This document shows, piece by piece, positions 21,380 to 32,909 of a stretch of 64,000 bases of DNA. Origin of the DNA: Metallyticus violacea (Eukaryota > Arthropoda > Insecta > Mantodea > Metallyticidae); contig JAUJEO010000021.1 of assembly GCA_030762175.1 (NCBI GenBank), positions 1,736,001 through 1,800,000 of the forward strand, in the 5' to 3' direction. Position numbers and translations under genes: made by a program. The notes beneath the pieces are model-generated. The model saw nothing but the letters and a program-made list of their open reading frames with translations, was not told the DNA's origin and made no database searches. Each line of letters starts with the position of its first letter. Positions within the stretch are counted from its first letter, which is position 1.

Positions 21380-21870
21380 TGCTGTGCATCAAAAATGCAG
21401 ATAACTTAAACATAAGATTATTTTCAGAAAATTGTAGCTATTTTCCCAAATGGTTATGATAAAAAGCATAAAAGTAGAACAATAAATTAATGCAATACTA
21501 ATGTGAAGCTTTGGTTACAACATAAAAACAGTGCAATTGGAACTGAACTGGCTTACATGTACTAAACAAATCTTAAGAGGAGGGTATATGATGAGTTCAG
21601 AATAACATAGTAAATAAAAAATGAGGATTTATTTTTAGCTTCTAACAACTCAGGTTCTTTCAGTGATGTAGAGTCAACATGACAAGAAGGAAGAATAATA
21701 AAATACCAAAATTCATTAACACCTTTTAACAGCTATACTGAGCTAAATAAGACATTACAAAGTGAGAATTTTTTCTATGATGGCCCTGGTTTTTAAAACC
21801 AGTTGAAACTACCAAAGAACAGGGTGATTATTTTCAAAACCAGTATGCATATCAACAAACATGAAGCCCT
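21380..21870. other. No gene seen
   Basis: AT-rich intron sequence immediately downstream of a TTLL exon. Confidence 0.5.
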
Positions 21871-21873
21871 TAC

Positions 21874-22099
21874 CTCTAACACATAAGGTTTCAGCCTGTA
21901 ATCCAGGAGGATGTCAAACCCCAAAAGCTCAAAGCAGGCAAAAGTAAGATCATGAGCAGGAAAACAAGCATGGTAACTGTGTTTCAATATAGGATGTGCT
22001 GCTATAATTGTCTTGATTATCACATCATCAATGTTTCCCCACAATTCTTCCACATCATATTCCTTTTTTTCTAGCCACTCATTCAATGTTGATATTTTC
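21874..22099 (-). CDS. TTLL6-like: TTLL polyglutamylase, exon 6 of those seen
   Basis: Acceptor ttgcacttgcag, donor gag|gtaagg; 226 bp, entering in phase 2 and leaving in phase 0. It encodes KISTLNEWLEKKEYDVEELW, then GNIDDVIIKTIIAAHPILKH, a Cys-containing loop, and FELLGFDILLDYRLKPYVLE, the nucleotide-binding strand and loop of the ATP-grasp TTL fold. It joins directly to VNHSPSF in the next exon. The KR-K-ST-L opening is typical of the TTLL6/7/13 clade, which adds or extends glutamate side chains on tubulin tails in axonemes. No lesion is seen. Confidence 0.95.
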
Positions 22100-22104
22100 C
22101 TGCA

Positions 22105-22950
22105 AGTGCAACAGAAAGCAAATATGTCAATCTAATAGAGTAATATTTCTTTTGCAGAGATTCTCCTTTGTAGTTTAACATGCAATTGATTACTTTATCA
22201 ATATTTCCCTATCAGGTTTTAAAAAATGTACACATTTCTTTATGCTTCATTCCAAATTTTGGTTTTCTCTTTGAACTTGTGACTTTCGGTCAGATTCAAG
22301 AATAACAGTAACTAATAAAAATGTTTGGAATTAAATACATATAACAATTGAACAGTATTGCAGTAGGTGTTTACAAACAATCCTCACAAATAACCATTAT
22401 GCATTCACTACATATCAGCTTGTATCATTTTCAAATTATGAATATACATCTGGCCTGTAAGAGCAATCCTTGATACAGTTCTTCCAATCCACCCTCACTA
22501 AAATATAAACAAAATATAATGTCTGTTTCAAACATAATCATAATATTTTAGGTGTTGTAGTTTGTGATGTAGACACGTTATATGTATATGTTTTTAATAC
22601 GGTATAACTATAAATTGTATGTCAACAAAAGATAAAGTTTCAATAGAAAGAATAAACCTGAGGGTGTACCGTGATGCCATTTTTAAAAGGGTTTCCTTTG
22701 GAGGGTAATAAACTCAAAGGATCTTTAAACTTATGTAGGTCTCTGAACTGGACAAGCATGGTATCATTAGCCCTTTAAAATCTAGCTAATGCTGAGGTAA
22801 GTTTTAAAACTTTTTAAAAAAAATTGCAAATGTAACTTGGGGCAGGTGAAATTAAACTAGCCAATGGAAAACATGTGTTTGAACTTTTTAAGATGGACAC
22901 AAGCTTGCACATGCCTTTTCGCATCTCCTAGCCAATGATTTTTTATTTAA
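22105..22950. other. No gene seen
   Basis: AT-rich TTLL intron between exon 21874-22099 and the next PLE copy. Confidence 0.5.
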
Positions 22951-22954
22951 ATAA

Positions 22955-23655
22955 TCAATGGGTATGGCCAAGAAATTGCAGACTAGAAAATCAAGAAATT
23001 CAAACAAGAGAATATGTTAAAACAGGTTACAATATTGTCAGCAAATAAAAAAAATACCAATCACAAGAAATTTACTTATCATCCTTGGGCCACCAAAAAA
23101 TTCCAGAAAATACTCCAAGAATTTGGGATTTTTTGTCTGCAATGAACAAATTCAGCCTAAATAATCTGCTCAACTATGGTGGTAATGATAGAATACCTGA
23201 TGAGAAGAAGTCAGGAATATATCAAATCAATGGTTTGGAATGCAACAAAGTATATATTGGCAAAACAAAAAGAAGCATTGGAGAAAATTCAGGTACAATC
23301 AAATAGATACATCAGCAGTTGCATATCACTTTTGGAGAGATAAAAATGATTTAGAAATCAAAGTCAAATTAATGAAATTCATAAATAGTCCCTTGGATCT
23401 GGAAATATGGGAAAAAAACTGTTATAAAAAAATATGAAAATAAAATTATGAACTTCGAGATCTCAATAGAATACAAATTAATCCAAAAGTTCATAAAATG
23501 TCCACAAGAGCTACACCAAGTCCATTCAGCCAATAATGAATCCGGCTGTCAACATAAAGCTGATGATGCTGGCAAAGGCCTGTGAAACATGTTGTGTATA
23601 ATTCAATGGTAACTGTAGCATAAGAATATTAAATCGATTCACTGTCTAATTAACA
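22955..23655 (+). mobile_element. PLE family A, 5'-truncated copy
   Basis: Starts at caatgggtatggcc (the counterpart of 6861) and runs to the family A terminus (gtataattcaatggtaactg near 23600, gattcactgtctaatta near 23650). It encodes FSLNNLLNYGGNDRIPDEKK, GIYQINGLECNKVYIGKTKR (GIY-YIG) and VAYHFWRDK with frameshifts. About 700 bp, a typical 5'-truncated PLE insertion, in the antisense direction to TTLL. Confidence 0.88.
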
Positions 23656-23659
23656 ATAA

Positions 23660-24220
23660 TTCCACTAGTGTTTCTGTTGCAGCATCAGAATTGGATTTTC
23701 AAAATCAGTATTGCTGACAATATATGTTCTAGATAAAACAAAAAATTTGTCTCATCCATGTTGCATTCTGATCACAAAATCAATGAAAATACAAAGGCAA
23801 TAAGAAAATTAGATTTAAATACATTCTGGTCATACAACTGGGTGGCTGAAGAAACATTAGTCTGATCATGGCAAGATGGCCTTTAGCATAGGTTCAGGCA
23901 AGGCAAGGCAATGCATAGCTGGTTTGAAAAACTCTGTACTAAATAAGTTACGAAATGAATACTCATTCTCAAAAAGTTTAGATAGGTTCTGAGAGTATTC
24001 TTTCTTTCTGAGTTTTGCACTAATAAATGTTACATTATCTTATGAAAAAACAATGTCAAAGCTATGGTAAGAAGCATATGTTTGAATTAATAACGTCAAA
24101 CCTGATTAAGCATTCAAGTATACCTAATCTACCATCGGCCTAGTGTAGAACCTGGGTTGAACCAGGCCATATAGTTACATTGTATCTGACACAACGAATA
24201 ACAAATAAAAGTAAAATAAA
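23660..24220. other. No gene seen
   Basis: AT-rich intron sequence with no recognised element. Confidence 0.45.
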
Positions 24221-24221
24221 T

Positions 24222-24268
24222 ATAAATATTGTACTTATGAAGCAGTTTACAATAGAGTGGTAATATAT
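24222..24268 (+). mobile_element. PLE family A RT scrap
   Basis: aaatattgtacttatgaagc..acaatagagtggtaa matches 6475-6518 of the family A copy. It directly precedes the inverted family B terminus, so a B copy seems to have landed in or beside an A copy. Confidence 0.65.
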
Positions 24269-24269
24269 C

Positions 24270-25899
24270 CTAAACTAGGTATTCATTTTTTACACTAAAC
24301 TCCACTTACATATAAATAAGATGTGTTTCGGGAAAATCTCTCCCATCTTCAGTTGTTTATGAACTGCCATTACTCAAAACAATCAATGTTCCTGTGGTGG
24401 CCTCTGTTGTTCAAGTAGGAAATGACTGAGTTCATCCATAGGAGGAAACTGGAAGTTCATTAGGTTTTCTCTATTTTTTAATATGAGAATTTTTTCCCAA
24501 GTGGATAACTCCAATGGGTTGATAAGATGTTTCAGCAGTTTAATTTCCATTTTTATTTAATGATTTTTGGTCTAAAAGTGAGCAGCAACTGCAGATTTAT
24601 CCATCTGCTTAAACTGAATATTCCTAAAATGTTCTTTCCTCCGAATTGCCAAATTTCTCTTTGTTTTGCCTATGTAGTCCTGCTCACAATCTGCGCATTT
24701 TATTTTGTAAATTCCTGATTTCTGTTCTGCTGGTATGGAGTCTTTTACTGTGCAACCCAATAAATTCTTGATGTTTCATTTGTTCTTTGGGGCTAACATT
24801 ATCCCATGTTCTTTGAAAATTTTCTTGAACTTGTTGTGCTATATTGGATGGTAGGTGAAACTTTTGAATTTGTATTCTTCTTTTGTGTTTTACAGTGTGG
24901 AAACTTTCCTTATCCCTTTTTGTCTTTTAGATTTATTGATAATTTTTATCACTGTGTCTTTGTTGAAACCATTGATTATAGCTGTCTTTATTATCTGTTG
25001 GTATTCTATTTTGTACTCTGTTTCTTGAGTGGTATGTTCATCAATGTGTGTGCCAAACTGTGAAACACTGCATATTTATGTGGAATGGGGTTATAACTCT
25101 CATTTTTTATGTAATTTTTTCTGTGTGTTTCTTTTCTGTAAATTCCAAAATTCAAACAATCTCCATTTCTTATAATTTTTAAATTTTCTCTTCTTCTATG
25201 GTGAACTGTATAGATTCATGTTGCAAATTAAGAAGTTTCAGGACATCTATTGTGTGTTTCTTCGATATTATTGCAAAAATGTAATCCACATACCTATATC
25301 ATGACTTGAAAATTAAAGGGAAAGCTTTTTTGTGGTATGTATTTCAAATGAATTCATGAATAACTGTGCTAGAAAAGGTGACAAAGGGTTTCCCATAGTT
25401 AGGCCTGAAACTTGTTGGTAATATCTTTTGTTGAAGCTGAAGTAATTTTTCTAATGCAAATATTAGTAAGTTTTAATAAAAGTTTTTTCAATGATTGGGT
25501 CAAATTTGTAATACTTACATCACTAATAGTTTAAAAAAGGAAAATTATTAGTGATGTAAGTATTAAAAATTCGACTCAATTGTTCAAAAAATTAATATTA
25601 AACATCACTATTACAAAAGTCCACCATATTTAACTAAGCTTTAATAAGTCTTCCTATTTCTTCTGTTTTTAAATTTATTGATGTTAACCATTTCTTTAGC
25701 CTAAGCATAAATTTCTCTGCAGGTATGCTCGGAAATAAGGATTTTACATCAAATGATACCATTATATCTCCAGCTGTAATTATGCTATTTTTAAGTTTTT
25801 GAACTAGATCAAATGAATTTTTAATGCTCAATCTTTGGAATCTCTTACAAAGAATTGAAAACTTTGATAAATTTTTTTGCTATCTGGTATGGAGAGAAA
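24270..25899 (-). mobile_element. PLE family B, left arm of a head-to-head pair
   Basis: Minus-strand coding runs from SPYQIAKKFIKVF (25899) through the RT motif DIMVSFDVKSLFPSIP (about 25760-25710), QNYFSFNKR-like (about 25440), a damaged RYVDDIFAII region (about 25290), and the endonuclease CTVKDSIPAEQKSGIYKIKC ... DYIGKTKR (24760-24640) to the family terminus at 24277-24370. A palindromic insertion (25479-25634) interrupts the RT. Stops and frameshifts are present. It mirrors the plus-strand arm that starts at 25954. Confidence 0.88.
25479..25634. mobile_element. Palindromic insertion inside a PLE
   Basis: Flanked by taagttttaata (25467-25478) and taagctttaata (25635-25646), an 11/12 direct repeat. 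The reading of the other PLE arm shows that this block is extra. It holds an imperfect inverted repeat (about 25490-25530 with 25546-25586; core aatacttacatcactaata perfect) and a one-sided AT-rich tail with aacatcactattacaaaagt. Same architecture as 21175-21362 and 48570-48784. Confidence 0.85.
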
Positions 25900-25953
25900 A
25901 AAAAAGGGGGGGGGGGGGTAAGGAAAAGAAAAAAAAAAGAAAAAGAAAGAAAG
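25892..25953. repeat. Polypurine/poly-G spacer between inverted PLE arms
   Basis: Runs of a, then 12-13 g, then mixed a/g (25892-25953) separate the two family B arms. The left arm reads into it (complement ctctccataccagatagc). Confidence 0.8.
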
Positions 25954-27395
25954 ATCAAAGTTTTCAATTCTTTTAAGAGATTCCAAAATTTGAGCATTAA
26001 TAATTCAGTTGATCTAGTCCAAAAACTTAAAAATAGCAGAATTACAGCTGGAGATATAATGGTATCATTTGATGTAAAAGCCTTATTCCCGAGCATACCT
26101 ACAGAGAAACTTATGTTTATGCTAAAGAAATGGTTAACATCAATAAATTTAAAAACAGAAGAAATAGAAGACTTATTAAAACTTACTAATATTTGCATTA
26201 AACAAAATTACTTCAGCTTCAACAAAAGTTGACTATAGTTGGTAACTATGGAAACTCTTTGTCACCTTTTCTAGCAGAGTTATTCATGTATTCATTTGAA
26301 ATACATATCACAAAAGCCTTCCCTTTAATTTTCAAGTCATGGCATAGGTATGTGGATGACATTTTTGCAATAATATCGAAGAAGCACTCAATAGATGCTC
26401 TGAAACTTCTTAATTTACAACATGAATCTATACAGTTTACCATAGAAAAAGAGAGAAATGGGTGGCTATCATTTCTAGATTTAAAAATTATAAGAAATGG
26501 AGATTGTTTGAATTTTGGAATTTACAGAAAAGAAACACATACATACATTACATAAAAATGAGAGTTATAACCCCATTCCACATAAATATGCAGTGTTTCA
26601 CAGTTTGGCTCACAGATTGATGAAATACCACGCAGAAGCAGAGTACAAAATGGAAAGCCAATAGATAATAAAGACAGCTATAATCAATGGTTTCAACAAA
26701 GACACATGATAAAAATTATCAATAAATCTAAAAGACAAAAAGGGATAAGGAAAGTTTCCACAATGAAAAACACAAAAGAAGAATACAAATTCAAAAGTTT
26801 CACCTACCATCCAATTTACCACAACAAGTTCAAGAAAATTTTCAAAGAACATGGGATAATGTTAGCTCCAAAGAACAGATACAATATCAATAATTTATTG
26901 GTTTGCACAATAAAAGACACCATACCAGCAGAACAGAAATCAGGAATTTACAAATTAAATGTGCAGATTGTGAGCAGAGCTACATAGGCAAAACAAAGAG
27001 AAATTTGTAAATTTGGAGGAAAGAACATTTTAGGAATATTCGGTTTAAGCAGGTGGAGCGCCCTGTTGCAGCACACTTTTGGACCAAAAATCATTAAATC
27101 AAACTGGAAATTAAACTGCTGAAACATCTTGGAGTTGTCCACTTGGGAAAAAATTTTCTTATTAAAAATAGAGAAAACCTAATGAACTTCGAGTTTCCTC
27201 CTATGGATGAACTCAGCAATTTCCTACTTCAAGCAACAGAGGCCATCACAGGAACAGCTAGGTGTCTAGCCATAGTTTCGAGTAATGGCGGTTCACTGAG
27301 TTTCTGAAGATGGGAGAGATTCTCCTGAAACTTGTTGTAGCTTTATGTAAGTAAGTGGAGTTTAGTTTAAAAAATGAATGCCTAAGCTTAGGATC
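25954..27395 (+). mobile_element. PLE family B, right arm of a head-to-head pair
   Basis: Plus-strand coding: FKRFQNLSINNSVDLVQKLK, DIMVSFDVKALFPSIPTEKL (26055-26120), SLSPFLAELFMYSFEIH, HRYVDDIFAIISKKHS (RT catalytic Tyr-Val-Asp-Asp, about 26345), FLDLKIIRNGDCLNFGIYRK, then FTYHPIYHNKFKKIFKEHGI and IKDTIPAEQKSGIYKLN (26905-26960). The DYIGKTKR part is out of frame, and an AHFWTK-like motif lies near 27080. It ends at gtaagtggagtttag (27349) and aatgaatgcctaag. The RT catalytic box is intact in this arm, but frameshifts near 26230, 26555 and 26970 break the ORF. Confidence 0.88.
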
Positions 27396-27534
27396 TAAAG
27401 TAAATATACCTAATCTACCAATGGATATACATAACTTAATGGCAAAATTAGCAGCAATCCAAATGCAACAATAAAGGCAAAGTCTCCAATGAAGCATCTT
27501 TGTGTTCTCTGCCTGAAGATGAAATTGTGAAAAT

Positions 27535-27562
27535 GAAATAAATAAATAAATAAATAAATAAA
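27535..27562. repeat. (AAAT)n microsatellite
   Basis: Seven aaat repeats following gtgaaaatgaaat. Confidence 0.95.
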
Positions 27563-27569
27563 AGTATGA

Positions 27570-28880
27570 TCAAATAGTCATTAGTGTATACTTAGGCTTA
27601 TACTAGATATTGTTGAATTTTGTTCTGTAATTATTTTTAAGTTAACTAATGCTATTCTGCATTGTGTTTTGAGTTATTTTATTATATTAAATTATAATTG
27701 TTAGTCATTATGAATTGAACTAATATTATTTTTAATTTCATTTTGAATACTTTATTATGATAAATTACAATTATCAGCCACATAAATATATAATAATAAT
27801 TATTCTTTTCTAGTTTCCTTATTCAATATTTTGTATGCATAATTACTGAATGGAATGAACAACAAAACATTATTGCTTAATACCTTGAAAAGTATTGAAA
27901 AATAACAAAGAAAATATAACTTCTTTTTAAGCAATTACAGAGAATATTCTGCAATATACTCAAGAATGGTATGAGAATAAAAGGCAGAAATGTTTGGGCT
28001 TATAATCCACATTCCTTTAATCTATTAGACCATGCATGACCTTTAAGTCTGAGAATTTCTTCACTTTATTCTCAAGATGCCGATTATGACAGCCCAAGTC
28101 TTTTGCAGTAAGATTATTTGGGTTACTAACTGGCAGAATTGGCAGATCAATAGAGCTTGGCTGTATATGGGAGAAGTGCTCAGGTGGACCTAGCTCAAAT
28201 AAGTTCACTATACTAGAATGATATAAGATTTTATACAGAAAATTAGCATTTGCAAAACTTATCTTACCCAGTAGGCTTTAGGGAAAACTGTTCTAATAAA
28301 ATGTTTCAGCAGAAGCTACAAGTCCATTGCCTATATCTTTAGGCTAATGGTTTTGATGATTTTGAAGAATGACATTTCAGCTGACAGCTTGTCCCAAGCA
28401 GTATTCAAACCTGTGTCCTTTACTACTGACTTTGAACGTTGCCTCACCTACACTACCCTATACACATGACGCCATACTTCACTTATTAGGTAAGCTATAA
28501 AAGTATGGCCATTGGCTTCTAAGATCAACAGCGATATGCTCAATGTGTTTTAGCAAACAAGGTCATATTAGAGATATGGATCATAATTAGATTTGAAAAA
28601 AAATAAAAGAGTAGAATGGTAAAATGTTTAGGCAGAAAAAACAATTGGAGAACACACCATCCCAGGAGGGGAGGGAAAAAAATTAATAAACAAAAAAATA
28701 ATAAATTATTATAATTCATTGAATATCATAGACTATCTACATATAATTTAAGAATTTCATCAGTTCTATGTTTCTTGAATAGTTTCTAATACTCAAGTGT
28801 ACACATTACAAAAGCAAGCTCTTTTCAATAGCCAAATCTTAGCCACTAAAATAGAAAAAAAACCATATGCATTACACAAC
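27570..28880. other. No confident gene; one unrecognised frame and a tRNA-like relic
   Basis: The minus frame 28208-28017 (MNLFELGPPEHFSHIQPSSI ... LKVMHGLID) looks protein-like but matches nothing I know and is not needed for TTLL splicing. On the minus strand near 28460-28390, gtagtgtaggtgagg and caggtttgaatactgc have A/B-box spacing, possibly an old SINE head. Confidence 0.4.
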
Positions 28881-28882
28881 AC

Positions 28883-29011
28883 CTTTTACTGCCGGCTTCT
28901 TCATCCCTGATGAAAGTGCGGCTATGCTTATTGACAGCATAATTAGTCAGATGCATGAAAACATTACTCAGATTAGTAGGAGTAGGCTCCCGATATCTGC
29001 TTGTGGCAAAT
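28883..29011 (-). CDS. TTLL6-like: TTLL polyglutamylase, exon 5 of those seen
   Basis: Acceptor gtgtttgcag, donor aaaag|gtgttg; 129 bp, completing an Arg codon split after the previous exon and ending in phase 2. It encodes FATSRYREPTPTNLSNVFMH, LTNYAVNKHSRTFIRDEEAG and SK. HLTNY-x-NK is the signature Mg/ATP-binding block of the TTL family. Both splice phases agree with neighbouring exons. The upstream intron is about 9 kb and packed with PLE and SINE copies. Confidence 0.95.
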
Positions 29012-29014
29012 CTG

Positions 29015-29544
29015 CAAACACAAATACATTCATTAACGATTATGAACAGATTCTGGTTTGAAAAGTGATGTCAATGAAGAGCAGCAATCACAAAAAAATG
29101 GATTACTATGATAAGTTCAAATTATAATATTTAATTCATATAATTAAGGTTAAAACACTTGTTAAATGGGAAGGAATTCAACAAACAATACTATTACTAT
29201 AAGCAAAGTGAAAAAATTTTCAGATTTTACTTCAAGCTTGTGATGTCAATGTATATGAACCAAAAGTTTTGAACTATTTCTTTTTAAATGCTCAACATAG
29301 AAGTTATAGGTATTGGCTGTAACTTATTCCATTTTCAATATAAAAATGCTATGAGAAATGTGTGCTTTGTTATTTAAAGCTACACCAATTATAAATATCT
29401 TCTAAATTATATTTAGGCATCAAAAAAATATATATTGCAATTTCAAGTGTGACTTTATCTTAGTGTTTAATTCTTTTAAATCTTTTATTATTACTGTTAA
29501 TTTGTTACATTGCTAATAGTGTTACTTTATTTTTACTTATCTTT

Positions 29545-29545
<1 letters not shown>
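29015..29545. other. No gene seen
   Basis: AT-rich intron DNA upstream of the TTLL exon. Confidence 0.5.

Positions 29546-29548
<3 letters not shown>

Positions 29549-29591
<43 letters not shown>
29549..29591. repeat. (TA)n microsatellite
   Basis: About 21 ta repeats. Confidence 0.97.
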
Positions 29592-29594
<3 letters not shown>

Positions 29595-29781
29595 TAACAG
29601 TAATTATGATAGCAGAAAAAGACAAAACACAAAGAAAGTCACACTTGAGATCACTATATTTCGGACTCATGGAGTCCTTCTATGGCAAGAACACAATATA
29701 ACAGTAAATATTGAGTATCGAAGATAACGTTATGCATGGAAACAGATGAAACTAGAAATGAGAGTGTGGGGGGGAAAAAAA

Positions 29782-32700
29782 TTAATATGTAAGATTTAAA
29801 CCAGGTGGTATACGGGCTTTATGTAAAAATAGAGCTGCCATTTCTCTATCTATGAGTAAACTTTCAGAGCATTGTACACATCAATAAGTGTTACATTAAA
29901 AGCATCATCAAAATCCTTACAGTGAGGTAAGGCATGTTGGGCAACTGGCAAGGGAGGCTTGGTTTTAACAGAACGTCTATGATTGTTCATACATAGCGAA
30001 ACAACAGTAGAAGTTAAACCAATATAAAATGCTTTGCAAAGCTTACAAGATAACATATATACGACGTTCTTGGAGGAACAAGTAGCAAATGAAGAAATGT
30101 TAAATTCTCTGGATAAATTAGGGCTGTGGAATGAATGGCAAGGCATAATTAGCGCACAGATTTTACATTTAGGGCATTGGCAAGGATATGAGTCAGCAAA
30201 GGGATGTGGTAAATTCGGAGCAGAGAGGTTTCTGCAAAATATACTTTTAAGGTTAGGGGGTGTTCTAAAAGTAAGGTGGGGTAAAAATTTAGAAAAATCA
30301 TTTAAAGATGAGTGCATTAACAAAGTATCATGACATTCTTTCAAAATAGGTCTGATGCTTTCAATTCTAGGCACGCAAGTAGTAGCAAGGTTAATGAAGT
30401 TTTTGTTAGAAGTTTTAGGTTTGCATTGGAAAGTTTTGTGCGCTGGGATTATACGGGATTTTAAAAGAGAGGAAGGATAATTTTGGTCTTGGAACTTCTG
30501 AGCTAGGTTTTAATATACTTGTCAAGAGATGAAAAGTTGTTACAAAGATGATGACCTTGGATTGAAAGAGAAAAAGAAATAGATCTTTTGATATGCAAGG
30601 GATGACAGCTATCAAAATGAAGATACTGTTGTAAATTGGTAGGCTTAATGTGCACAGAGGTAAGGAAAGAGCCATTACATAAAGAAATATCAATATCTAG
30701 GAACATAGCAGCATTGCGAGAGACAGAAGAAGTGAACTTAACTGAAAATCTGGAGTTAAGATTAGTAAGGAACTGATCGAGAGATTCTGAGCCATGAGTC
30801 CAAAGCACGAATATGTCATCAATATATCTCAGTCATAATAATGGTGCCAAAGGTCCTGACTTAAGAAATTCCTCCTCTAAGTGAGCCATAAAAAGATTGG
30901 CATAAGACAATGCCATTCTGGTGCCCATCGCAGTACCTTTAATTTGTAGATAATATTTATTATCAAAACTAAAAGCACTGCGAGTGAGAACCAGATGAGC
31001 AACATGACAAATGAAATCTGTGACTTTTTTTTTTTTGATTGATTTATTTATGGACGCTCTTTAATATCTCAGGTCATCAGCGTCCCATTCAACTCAGGGC
31101 GTGAAACGGCCGACAAATTTTGCTCAGAGGCCTCTCTTTCAGGCTTGAGGTTCTTTATCGTGCCGTAAATGTACGACACGGGACCCACGGCTTTACTTCC
31201 CTTCCGAAGGAAGCCATACTTAGAATTTTTACGCCCGAAAAAATCCATCGATCCTGGCCGGGTTCGAACCCGCGTTTTGGGCGTAGGAGGCAATTATGGT
31301 AACCACTACACCACCAGGACCGACTATGAAATCTGTGGATGGGGTATGAGGAGGTGCTCGAGAGTCCAAGTAATGTTAACAACAGCTAATCCTTCATGAT
31401 GGGGAATGTTAATGTAGAGTGGCGTCACATCGATAGTGGCCAGAAGTATATTAGAATGTGCCAAAGGGTCAACTTTCTTTAGTAAACTCAAAAAATGGAA
31501 GGAATCTTTGATATAGGATGGCCTAGATGTAACAAATGGCTGTAACCAACAATCTACTAGAGCGGAAATACGTTCAGTGGGGGAATCGTAGCTGGCTACT
31601 ATTGGGCGGCCTGGACAGTTCTTTTTATGAATTTTAGGGAGAAAATATATGGTGGGAGTACATGGGACATGAGCAGTAAGTGTAGTGATATCTTGGGAAC
31701 TAAGTCCTTCAGCAGTACCAGAAGATGCAATAAAAGAAGCTATTTCTTCATTAAACTTGACTGTAGGGTCGGAAGAAAATAGTTTATAATAAGTGACATC
31801 TTCAAGCTGTTGGTAAGCTTCAGCATTGTAAGAAGAAATATCCTGTAGTACTACTGAGGACCCTTAATCGGCTGGAAGAATAATAATATCAGGATTATTA
31901 GATAACCTTTTAAGTGCTGATTTCTCATGCAAAGTTAGGTTATCTTTCGGAGTGATCTTATCTAGAAATTTGGAATCACTAATCGAAGTTAAAAATTGGT
32001 TAATAAACATTTCTAAAGGATGGCTAGAAGGTAATGAAGGAGATTCAAGTTTGGAGGGAGGACGAAACTTGAGAAGGCTAGGAGTAAAATTTTAAGTAGG
32101 CTGAGAAAATTTAGTATGCCAATAGTAATGCCATCTTAAATTACGGCTAAATTTAACACCATCAGAAACAAATTTAAGGCGATTAAATTTGGGAGTTGGG
32201 GCAAAAGATAATCCTTTTTGCAAAAGCAATGTATCAGCATCAGAAAGTGAAATAGAAGATAAATTAACAACCGCACTATTAATAAGTAGGAGAAGTACAA
32301 GGGGTACATTTGCTATTGGAATGCTGGTATGAAATACCGGAGTAAAATTTAGATGGACAGGGTAAATTGAAAATGGAACCCAAGTCAGGAGCTGACGCTA
32401 CAAGCGGCGGGGAAAAGTTTTGGAAGAAAGATGCGGTAAACTGAATAGAAATACCTGCCTCTTAAATATTGTAAATATAACTGCGATAGTTTAAAAAGAT
32501 GTTTCTGATTCACAGAATATAATAATTTATTCGCACTCATCAAGATACTATTAACAGTAGTAATATATTTAGGAGAACATGCCAAAATAATTTTGATAAA
32601 ACTAATTAATTTAGACAAATGAAATTGCTGCAAATATTCACAATTATTGAGGATCATCCATAGAAATTGCTGGGAGATATGGTGCCTAAATAAGTGAAAT

Positions 32701-32906
32701 TGACTAGGAGTGCTAGGAGCTATAGTGGACAATGGCAACTGAATTAATATTTCGTTTGGACAAACACCAGTAATAGCACAATAAGAAAGAAAACCAACAT
32801 GCCCTGTATATTTCGCTAATTGCTTAGAATGGTACTTACATTTGTTGAACCAAAATTTCATAACATTACCTTGGATAGATGTCATGGTATAAGATGTAAT
32901 ACACAA
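29782..32906 (-). pseudogene. Penelope-like element family D (Neptune-type), near full length
   Basis: Starting with M at 32906, the N-terminal frame (to 32385) has KCKYHSKQLAKYTGHVGFLS and SQFHLFRHHISQQFLWMILN. Further on are ILPAD followed by a stop where a Lys is expected (about 31868), TPTIYFLPKIHKKNCPGRPI, LATIDVTPLYINIPHHEGL, QIKGTAMGTRMALSYANLF, RYIDDIFVLWTHGSESLDQF (RT Asp-Asp intact), FLDIDISLCNGSF and KPTNLQQYLHFDSCHPLHIK. The C-terminal part has a Cys-rich knuckle (CPCQCPKCKIC) and a GIY-YIG domain (NVVYMLSCKLCKAFYIGLTS). After a frameshift near 29870 it ends ARIPPGLNLTY, stop at 29782. A SINE splits the RT. The Cys knuckle before GIY-YIG is a Neptune-group trait. Confidence 0.9.
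31023..31325 (-). mobile_element. tRNA-derived SINE, family 1, inserted in PLE family D
   Basis: Flanked by the 12-bp direct repeat atgaaatctgtg (31011-31022 and 31326-31337), both taken from the PLE reading frame. On the minus strand it begins tcggtcctggtggtgtagtg (acceptor stem plus A box), has gggttcgaacccggccagga (B box plus acceptor), a body with ttccgaagg..agccg, tgagcaaaatttgtcggcc and ctgatgacctgagatatt, and ends in poly(A). Excising it restores the PLE reading. Confidence 0.97.
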
Positions 32907-32909
32907 TAA

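Noticed and set aside
25855..26198. Frame with Pro and Phe runs opposite the PLE
   Set aside because: Translation of the poly-G/polypurine spacer and the antisense of PLE family B.
28017..28208. An extra TTLL exon
   Set aside because: Exons 28883-29011 and 21874-22099 already join in phase and in conserved sequence; adding this frame would interrupt SK-R-KIST.
29510..29701. Small frame with Tyr-Ile repeats
   Set aside because: Translation of the (TA)n microsatellite.
31069..31399. Several short frames on both strands, repeated at 36138-36474
   Set aside because: They lie wholly within SINE family 1 and recur only because the SINE does.
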